A stretch of 5,692 bases of DNA from an uncultured Solobacterium sp. (GTDB lineage Bacteria; Bacillota_I; Bacilli_A; Erysipelotrichales; Erysipelotrichaceae): contig CAKMPP010000012.1 in assembly GCA_927911475.1 (NCBI GenBank), positions 1 to 5,692 on the forward strand, written 5' to 3'. Shown piece after piece: positions 1-4,833 of this stretch (within the stretch, counting starts at the first letter, position 1; each line of letters begins with the position of its first letter). Both the position numbers and the translations under genes were made by a program. Below the pieces are notes generated by a model that was not told where the DNA came from, did not search any database, and saw nothing but the letters and a program-made list of their open reading frames with translations.

Positions 1-637
1 CTGCTTCTTACCATCCTTAGATAAGATATCGATATTTTCGGATACTAACATGTTAAAGAATCCTTCAGGTAAGAATAGGTATGCGCCTGTCTTATTGTAG
101 AAGTCTTCTGCTTCTTTCAATGCTTCTGCGTATGTGTGTGGTTCTGTAATACCTGCCTTTGCCATTAGTTCCTTATTGCTGAACATGATATCTGGTGAAG
201 CATACCATGGGAATGCATATACAGAATCACCAATCTTAGCTGAATTCCATAAGCCTTCATTATAAATTGCTTTTTGTTCTGCTGTAGCTTCCTTGTTTAA
301 ATCAACAAGTGCGCCTTTACCAGCTAGTGTTAATGCAAATTGTGTATTGAGATTTACTACATCTGGCGCTGTTCCACCAGCTACTGCTGCCACTAATTTA
401 GACTGCATATCTGCGTAAGGAATATCTGTCCAGTTAACCTCTACATCTGGGTTTTCCTTCTCATAGTTTGCAATCATTGTTTTAAAATAATCTTCGAAAT
501 TTGCCTTTAGATCGATTGTCCAGAATTCGATCGTTGTCTTGTCTGTGCCTGCTTCTGATGCTTTCTTGCCACATCCTGCTAAGCTACCTACGGCTAGCAT
601 AGCCGCAAATACTGCACTTAATAATTTTTTTCTTCAT
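1..637 (-). CDS. ABC transporter sugar-binding lipoprotein, partial, frameshifted in signal peptide
   Basis: This is an extracellular solute-binding protein (family 1, UgpB/MalE type) that would capture a sugar or oligosaccharide at the membrane surface for an ABC importer. It is cut by the left edge, so the C-terminal half is missing. The ATG at 637 has an ideal AGGAGG six bases upstream, but its frame stops after 17 codons (TAG at 584-586). The intended frame is one base off: dropping one A from the A7 run at 625-631 gives MKKKLLSAVFAAMLAVGSLA then GCG, a textbook lipoprotein signal with lipobox LAGC and lipidated Cys22 (codon 571-573). From there about 190 codons stay open to base 1. They include the typical EFWTID strand, NYEKENPDVEV and the family signature QSKLVAAVAGGTAPDVV. 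The only in-frame ATG in the open frame is at 598-600, with no good ribosome site and no basic N-terminus. The gene lies 39 bp after the GH20 gene, probably in one operon. The family call is firm. Whether the frameshift is real, phase-variable or a sequencing error is open. Confidence 0.85.
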
Positions 638-643
638 GTCTTT

Positions 644-649
644 CCTCCT
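644..649 (-). promoter_or_regulatory. Ribosome binding site of the sugar-binding lipoprotein gene
   Basis: AGGAGG on the minus strand, six bases before the ATG at 635-637. It fixes that ATG as the true start even though the following frame is broken after a few codons, which is why the A7 tract is read as a frameshift rather than a wrong start choice. Confidence 0.85.
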
Positions 650-667
650 GTGAATTATTTAAGTGGT

Positions 668-681
668 TGTGATGCCTCACA
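668..681 (-). repeat. Short inverted repeat across the GH20 stop codon
   Basis: TGTGA-GGCA-TCACA on the minus strand forms a 5-bp stem with a 4-base loop, covering the end of the GH20 gene (stop TGA at 677-679). No T-tract follows, so it is not an intrinsic terminator. A third related arm (TCACAG, 648-653) lies against the downstream ribosome site and could pair with the same CTGTGA arm (677-682). It may be a small structure in the mRNA between the two genes or chance. Confidence 0.3.
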
Positions 682-2488
682 GTTTTGATGTCGAAACGAT
701 ATGTGACCATAGATTATAATTCAGTCTTTCTATCGAACTATCATCAAAATAGTGAAAATCTAAATGCTCTTCTTCTAGTTCGTCTATTTTAGTAACCTCT
801 CCTTTCTGATATGCCAGTAATTGCTCACGTACATCGATTACTCTCTGCTTTAACCCACCCAAACGCACAGTTTGTACTTCAAATCCTTGATTGTGATTCT
901 CTAGATACCACTGTTTCTTGAATGCATTGTAGAAAGTTTCGATACGTTTGATTAACTCTGGAAGTATTTGATTAACAATCTTATGCAAAGCTTGTAAATC
1001 GTTTTGTTTGTATGCATGATAGATTTCATTACCTAAATTAAGTTTTAGCTCTAGTACTTCAATTAGTGACTGTACTGTTTTGAAGTAATATAATAAATCA
1101 CTTGACTCAATCGATTTATTTGAAATTTTGGGTAGTACAGATTGAATTTCACGAATCATCGAAGCTTGTGCAACAGAGTCAAACGTTCCCTGCAACAAAT
1201 CGTTATATAAGAAATATTTACTTGGATTGTTATGTGTAAAGCCATCCTTTGTGCATGGATTCACTTCATCAATTGATAGGAATGTATCAAGAGATATTCC
1301 TGTTAACACTTCAAAGCACTTCTCACTCATGTGATTGCCATAAATTTCATTTGCATTTACAAATAGTGCTGGCAAGATTGCGAAGAGTGATGTCTCTGCA
1401 CCATCATCGCCCCATGCCGCAAAAGTAATTTCATCAATATGATTTTCGATACATGCTTGAATTGCTGCCTTGCATGCATGAATGCTATAGCGATTATGTG
1501 GGATAAAACCCGTCCACTTCCAAGCACCACCTACAAACGAAATATTCGGTGATAGGTTTTTATGTAGTTTTAGATTATCCGCATAATGTTGTTTATCTGT
1601 TGAGTAATAATCCCAATAAGCTAAATTTACATCTTCTGGAACTTTAATTTTCTGAATCTGTTCTTGACTTAGATTGTAGTAACTACCGTTTGCTGCAAGT
1701 CTAAAGAACATATCGCTCCACATCTGTAGTTCAAAGTTATATTTACTAGCAATCTCTCTTACCGTTTGTAAGTGTTGATTCATGATTTCCAAACGATTTT
1801 GATAACCATGCTCCGTTAGATATTTCCCTAGCCCTAACATAAATGCTTCATCCATACCAATGTTTACTTTTCTAGAATGAAACGCTTTGTCTAAAGTACG
1901 AAATAGATTCTCTAGATATGTATGCGTACGACTCGATCCAACAAGCAAAATATCATCCACATCAATCATCTTTTGATATTCTTCATAGCGAACAATTTGA
2001 TTCAGATGGGCTAACGTTTGTACGTATGGTCGTAGTTCAATTCCATACTGCTGTGCATAAATATCTAACTCTTGAATATCTTTTATGGTGTATGCTCCTC
2101 TTTGATAACCAATATATGGTTCACCATCAATCTTTAATGTATCCTCCATATACAAGCCTAAAAATGAATATCCCATAAAAGATAAATAACGTATGAACTT
2201 CTTTAGTGCCATTATCTTAGGTACTGCATTCCTAGAACAGTCCAGCATCACCCCAAGGTCTTTTACAACACTAATTTCAACGTCATCATGCATGGTAGTT
2301 GTTAACGCAAGTAATGCCCGATTTCTTTGTGAGATAGAAGAATACACAATTTCGATTCCATCATCACAAAAGTGAATTTGATAGCCATTTATAGGTTCTT
2401 GTTTACAAATAATCTTTTTTTGATTAAGAACTTGTTGTAGCCAATTATTTTCCTCTAAGAGGAATTGTAGATTCGTTTTATCTATCAT
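677..2488 (-). CDS. Intracellular GH20 beta-N-acetylhexosaminidase
   Basis: This exo-acting glycoside hydrolase of family 20 removes terminal beta-linked GlcNAc and/or GalNAc from oligosaccharides by substrate-assisted catalysis. An N-terminal beta region (about residues 30-75) precedes the (beta/alpha)8 barrel (about 78-390). The barrel opens with the strand LGVMLDCSRNAVP (78-90). The catalytic Asp-Glu pair is D213-E214 in VNIGMDEA; many GH20 enzymes have HIGGDE here. Likely active-site aromatics and acids follow in MWSD (256-259), AYWDYY (290-295), GGAWKW (320-325) and AAWGDDGAE (357-365). A helical C-terminal domain (about 430-603) carries ENHNQGFEVQ and VRLGGL (530-546). The layout and length match the signal-less GH20 group typified, from memory, by pneumococcal GH20C rather than the large surface-anchored enzymes. 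The N-terminus (MIDKTNLQFL) is not a signal peptide, so it should act in the cytoplasm on imported sugars. It is first in a leftward unit with the binding lipoprotein and divergent from the esterase. The start is the first ATG in frame, with only a poor GGAAGA abutting it. Sugar specificity cannot be read from the sequence. Confidence 0.9.
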   Translation of the reverse strand: MIDKTNLQFLLEENNWLQQVLNQKKIICKQEPINGYQIHFCDDGIEIVYSSISQRNRALLALTTTMHDDVEISVVKDLGVMLDCSRNAVPKIMALKKFIRYLSFMGYSFLGLYMEDTLKIDGEPYIGYQRGAYTIKDIQELDIYAQQYGIELRPYVQTLAHLNQIVRYEEYQKMIDVDDILLVGSSRTHTYLENLFRTLDKAFHSRKVNIGMDEAFMLGLGKYLTEHGYQNRLEIMNQHLQTVREIASKYNFELQMWSDMFFRLAANGSYYNLSQEQIQKIKVPEDVNLAYWDYYSTDKQHYADNLKLHKNLSPNISFVGGAWKWTGFIPHNRYSIHACKAAIQACIENHIDEITFAAWGDDGAETSLFAILPALFVNANEIYGNHMSEKCFEVLTGISLDTFLSIDEVNPCTKDGFTHNNPSKYFLYNDLLQGTFDSVAQASMIREIQSVLPKISNKSIESSDLLYYFKTVQSLIEVLELKLNLGNEIYHAYKQNDLQALHKIVNQILPELIKRIETFYNAFKKQWYLENHNQGFEVQTVRLGGLKQRVIDVREQLLAYQKGEVTKIDELEEEHLDFHYFDDSSIERLNYNLWSHIVSTSKL

Positions 2489-2502
2489 TCTTCCATAATT
2501 TT

Positions 2503-2508
2503 ATTATA
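2503..2508 (-). promoter_or_regulatory. Candidate -10 box of the GH20 unit
   Basis: TATAAT on the minus strand, 14 bp before the GH20 ATG; an overlapping alternative CATAAT lies at 2509-2514. No convincing -35 hexamer stands at 16-18 bp, where the first palindrome sits instead. The implied leader is very short (about 8-14 bases) and lacks a good Shine-Dalgarno sequence. The call rests on -10 similarity and position only. Confidence 0.45.
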
Positions 2509-2520
2509 ATTATGATAAGT

Positions 2521-2534
2521 TGAAAGCGCTTTCT
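2521..2534. promoter_or_regulatory. Palindromic operator 1 (TGAAAGCGCTTTCT), cre-like
   Basis: It contains the perfect 12-bp palindrome GAAAGCGCTTTC (2522-2533). The 14-mer differs from an ideal CcpA cre (TGAAAGCGCTTTCA) at one base, so catabolite control is plausible. The same frame, TGAAAG-N2-CTTTCT, recurs 31 bp away without the central CG, so it may equally be one of two sites for the adjacent RpiR-type regulator. It occupies the -35 region of the likely GH20 promoter, where a bound protein would be expected to hinder RNA polymerase. Confidence 0.7.
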
Positions 2535-2551
2535 TTCGTTTCTACATTTGA

Positions 2552-2565
2552 TGAAAGTACTTTCT
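2552..2565. promoter_or_regulatory. Palindromic operator 2 (TGAAAGTACTTTCT)
   Basis: It contains the perfect 12-bp palindrome GAAAGTACTTTC (2553-2564), identical to operator 1 except for the two central bases (TA for CG). The missing CG makes it a poor cre site and favours a dedicated regulator, the obvious candidate being the RpiR-type protein encoded by the second gene of the rightward unit. It lies where the -35 of the esterase promoter would be if the -10 is TATAAA at 2577-2582. Confidence 0.65.
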
Positions 2566-2576
2566 AAATAGACTTC

Positions 2577-2582
2577 TATAAA
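2577..2582 (+). promoter_or_regulatory. Candidate -10 box of the esterase-regulator unit
   Basis: TATAAA, five of six matches to the consensus, 24 bp before the esterase ATG. The implied leader is about 16 bases and has no Shine-Dalgarno sequence. No good -35 hexamer is visible; operator 2 covers that position. A competing candidate is TAATAT at 2594-2599, which would put transcription start at or next to the ATG and make the message leaderless. Confidence 0.4.
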
Positions 2583-2605
2583 ATATTTTCGTGTAATATA
2601 GTGTT

Positions 2606-3565
2606 ATGAATTTATTGTCTAAACTTACATTTCTACCACCATACAATCAGGTAAATCATCATTATCAATTTCAGTGGTCTTCCTCGGGCTTTCAATTTGC
2701 ATTTCTTGGTAAGTCTATTACATTACAGATAAGTAGTCATCATACACTGTATGGTCCTGTCATTTTAGCAGTATTTATTGAGGATGAATTGTATCAGAAA
2801 ATTGACTTAAAAGAAGGTAGTCATACATATTTCCTCTCATTTGCTAAACCAGAAATTATGCATGTCAAAATTATTCAGATTACAGAGCTACAGTATGGTT
2901 TTTTTGCATTAGAAGATATACAAACTGATGGAGAAATCTCTAAGTTAGATAAGCCAAGCAAATCTATTCTTTGGGTAGGTGATTCTTTATCTGCAGGTTA
3001 TGGTTTAGAAGCAGATACCACACCACTTGTATTCAATACACACTTTGAAGATTGTACGCATGCATATCCTTATTTAGTTTCAAATGCATTAAACACTCTA
3101 CCAATTATCATTGCGTATAGTGGTAATGGAATCATCTCTCGTTGGATTCCAGAATCTGAAGAAAAGCCAAATACCGAAGATATTTTACCTACTATCTTTC
3201 CATATGATATAAGCGAAAATCCTTCTTGGGTGATTATCAATCTTGGTACGAATGACGCTTCCTATACAAGAGGAATTCTAGAACGTGAACAACGCTTTCA
3301 AGAACTATATATTCATTTCATCATGAAGTTAAAGATAAAATTTCCAAACGCAAAGTTCTTATTATGTTATGGGCTGATGGAAGAATCACTTCTTTCTTCC
3401 GTTCAAAAAGTAGCCTTAGAAACTTCTAGTCTCTTTTTAAGATTTAATACCGCAACAGAAAAAGATGGCTTCTGTTTTGCAAGCCACCCTAATAAAACAT
3501 CTCATCTAAATGCAGCACATACTCTCATCAATTTCATTCGTACATATAACGAGGAAAGCCTATGA
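2606..3565 (+). CDS. SGNH-fold carbohydrate esterase, CE2-like
   Basis: A two-domain hydrolase, likely removing O-acetyl groups from sugars. Residues about 1-115 look like the all-beta, jelly-roll domain seen before the SGNH domain in carbohydrate esterase family 2. The SGNH part begins at ILWVGDSLSAGYG, with nucleophile Ser127 in GDS. YSGNGI (171-176) supplies the block II glycine. INLGTNDAS (211-219) gives the block III Asn216, followed by Asp217. SHPNKTSH (293-300) holds the catalytic His294. The usual Asp three residues before that His is Phe291, so the enzyme appears to use a Ser-His dyad, as described for at least one CE2 enzyme. It has no signal peptide or membrane segment, so a cytoplasmic site is expected, unlike secreted xylan esterases. 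It leads the rightward unit and overlaps the regulator by four bases. No Shine-Dalgarno precedes the ATG; an in-frame TAA (2594-2596) closely upstream supports this start. The SGNH fold is certain. The natural ester is inferred from the hexosamine-glycan neighbours. Confidence 0.85.
   Translation: MNLLSKLTFLPPYNQVNHHYQFQWSSSGFQFAFLGKSITLQISSHHTLYGPVILAVFIEDELYQKIDLKEGSHTYFLSFAKPEIMHVKIIQITELQYGFFALEDIQTDGEISKLDKPSKSILWVGDSLSAGYGLEADTTPLVFNTHFEDCTHAYPYLVSNALNTLPIIIAYSGNGIISRWIPESEEKPNTEDILPTIFPYDISENPSWVIINLGTNDASYTRGILEREQRFQELYIHFIMKLKIKFPNAKFLLCYGLMEESLLSSVQKVALETSSLFLRFNTATEKDGFCFASHPNKTSHLNAAHTLINFIRTYNEESL
3551..3558 (+). promoter_or_regulatory. Ribosome binding site of the RpiR-type regulator gene
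   Basis: GAGGAAAG inside the last codons of the esterase gene, three bases before the ATG at 3562 (the GAGG core is seven bases before it). The ATGA overlap (3562-3565) joins esterase stop and regulator start, so translation of the two is probably coupled. Confidence 0.75.
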
Positions 3566-4341
3566 TTCGAAACATCCGTTTAAATACAAAAACCAAGCAA
3601 ATTATTCAAAGTGTTTACCCTACAATGTCCTCTTTACAACAAAGCATTGCAGATTATTTCCTGGAAAATACTGAGCTTTTAGATTTCTCATCAAAGCGTA
3701 TCAGTAAGATACTCTATGTCTCTGAACCTACACTTTCGAGATTTGCACAAAAGTGCAACTTTAAAGGCTATCGTGAGTTCATATATGAATACAGTAATGA
3801 TCTGCAAAACTGCGAAGTAGATTCATCAGATGAAAACCAGTACATTAAAGAAAATATCCAGACGCAGTACTTCGATTCTCTTAAAAATAAGTGTATTGAG
3901 ATTGCCGATCAAGATTTTGATCACTTGCAGGAGATTCTTGACCAGTCCGGAAAGATTTACATCTATGGCGAGGGTTTTGCAGCAACAATTGCAAATACAT
4001 TTCAATATCGCTTAATCAATCTTGGTTATGATATTTCAATCATCCCAAATGTAGACTTCCTACAATTGCGTTCACATCTTATTCAACATAACGACCTATT
4101 CATCTATATCTCTATGCAGGATGAACCTACGATTGATTCAGTGTCCTTTACTCATCTACTGACACATGAACCTTACGCTATTTATATCGGTCAACCAAAT
4201 GCAAAACTAGATAAAAAACCTACATTTACGGAGTTTTATCAAATTCCAAACGCAAAAGATACAGTATGTAGTCCACTCATTCCATTTATTGTCTTTATTG
4301 ATTTATTGGCAAATTATATTCATTTTAAATCTCAAAAATAA
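3562..4341 (+). CDS. RpiR/MurR-family transcriptional regulator (HTH + SIS)
   Basis: A DNA-binding regulator of the RpiR family, which usually senses a sugar phosphate through a C-terminal SIS domain. The N-terminal HTH_6-type domain spans about residues 15-80: SLQQSIADYFLENTELL, then a helix-turn-helix around SSKRISKILYVSEPTLSRFAQKCNFKGYREF, where the family normally has an ISxxxxVSxxTVxRFxxxLGFxGYxEF pattern. The SIS domain covers about 118-250 and starts KIYIYGEGFAATIANTFQYR. Two normally conserved serines of the phosphosugar pocket look replaced: GxGxS is GEGFA (Ala140), and ISxSG is ISMQD (Gln186-Asp187). The inducer may therefore differ from the usual sugar phosphate, or the domain may only dimerise. 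Length (259 aa) is slightly short for the family (about 280). It overlaps the esterase by 4 bp and is a good candidate to bind the twin palindromes at 2521-2565, controlling both divergent units and itself. The target sites and direction of control are inferred. Confidence 0.9.
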   Translation: MIRNIRLNTKTKQIIQSVYPTMSSLQQSIADYFLENTELLDFSSKRISKILYVSEPTLSRFAQKCNFKGYREFIYEYSNDLQNCEVDSSDENQYIKENIQTQYFDSLKNKCIEIADQDFDHLQEILDQSGKIYIYGEGFAATIANTFQYRLINLGYDISIIPNVDFLQLRSHLIQHNDLFIYISMQDEPTIDSVSFTHLLTHEPYAIYIGQPNAKLDKKPTFTEFYQIPNAKDTVCSPLIPFIVFIDLLANYIHFKSQK

Positions 4342-4380
4342 AATTGATATAGCATGTATACGCTATACCAATTTTTATTT
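4340..4380. terminator. Bidirectional intrinsic terminator between convergent genes
   Basis: The arms 4340-4353 and 4362-4375 pair as AAAATTG and TATAGC, with one A-C mismatch between them, around an 8-base loop. TTTTTATTTTTA follows on the plus strand, and an equally T-rich stretch (ATTTTATTTTTG) follows on the minus strand. The stem is AT-rich with few GC pairs but sits exactly in the 39-bp gap between the stop of the regulator (plus) and the stop of the EIIA gene (minus), so it probably ends both transcripts. Confidence 0.7.
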
Positions 4381-4821
4381 TTAGATACCGTCTTCAGATT
4401 CAACTTCTTCGTGCTGAACAAGTTCGAAACGCATTACTTGAGTCTTACCTGTTTCAATTGTCTGAGCTGCTAAGGAATCAATATCACTTGCGAAACCTCT
4501 TGTTAAATTTGCCTCTATGAGCATACCTAAGTTTGAACCAGATAATACAACAATCTTGTATTGATCTTGTAGCTTCATTGCAAGTTCAACAGAAACCTTG
4601 AATGGTGAGCCACCAACTAAGTCTGTGAATACGAGGATTCCGTCTGTGCAATCCTTTAAGGAAGCAAAAGCTGCTTCTAATTTCTTTTCAAGATCATCTG
4701 TAGAATCTTCTTGAACGAAGTCTACTGCATAATAATGTTCTGGCTTACCACCAATGAGTTCTACTGAACTTGTAAGGCCACTCGCAAAATGACCATGTCC
4801 TGTAACAACAATACCAATCAT
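4381..4821 (-). CDS. agaF: PTS mannose-family EIIA component, AgaF-like
   Basis: This soluble phosphotransferase subunit accepts phosphate from HPr on a histidine and passes it to EIIB during sugar uptake through a mannose/fructose/sorbose-type PTS permease. At 146 residues it is a complete single EIIA domain. The phosphorylated histidine is His9 in VVTGHGHFASG. The characteristic Asp67 and GGSPF (70-74) of TDLVGGSPF and the SGSNLGMLIEA segment (94-104) complete the family pattern. The MIGIVVTGHGHFASGL start resembles EIIA subunits of GalNAc/galactosamine systems, and the AgaS-type gene just upstream supports the AgaF assignment. There is no fused EIIB, and no EIIB, EIIC or EIID gene is visible; they may lie beyond the right edge. 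The start has an AGGAGG (4828-4833) six bases upstream that overlaps the TAG stop of agaS, so the two genes are probably co-translated. It is last in its unit, running into the shared terminator. The exact sugar is not provable here. Confidence 0.88.
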   Translation of the reverse strand: MIGIVVTGHGHFASGLTSSVELIGGKPEHYYAVDFVQEDSTDDLEKKLEAAFASLKDCTDGILVFTDLVGGSPFKVSVELAMKLQDQYKIVVLSGSNLGMLIEANLTRGFASDIDSLAAQTIETGKTQVMRFELVQHEEVESEDGI

Positions 4822-4827
4822 ACTATT

Positions 4828-4833
4828 CCTCCT
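4828..4833 (-). promoter_or_regulatory. Ribosome binding site of the EIIA gene, overlapping the agaS stop
   Basis: AGGAGG on the minus strand with six bases to the ATG at 4819-4821. It shares bases with the agaS TAG stop (4832-4834), a layout that favours translational coupling and fixes the EIIA start. Confidence 0.85.

Noticed and set aside
598..600. Internal ATG as the true start of the binding lipoprotein
   Set aside because: It is in frame with the lipobox but has no Shine-Dalgarno, leaves only nine residues before the Cys and no basic N-region. The ATG at 637 with AGGAGG and MKKK fits far better once the A7 tract is corrected.
668..681. Inverted repeat as a terminator between GH20 and the lipoprotein gene
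   Set aside because: The stem is only five pairs and no T-tract follows, so read-through into the lipoprotein gene is expected.
1918..2375. Two plus-strand open frames (1918-2178 and 2193-2375)
   Set aside because: They lie antisense inside the GH20 barrel region, have no ribosome site and give compositions unlike known proteins; the GH20 frame explains the sequence.
3830..4015. A 61-codon plus-strand open frame
   Set aside because: It lies in another frame wholly within the RpiR-type gene, without a ribosome site or recognisable domain.
4354..4361. The ATGTATAC loop with its GTATAC palindrome as a separate operator
   Set aside because: It is the loop of the terminator hairpin between two gene ends, away from any promoter, and matches no repeat elsewhere in the window.
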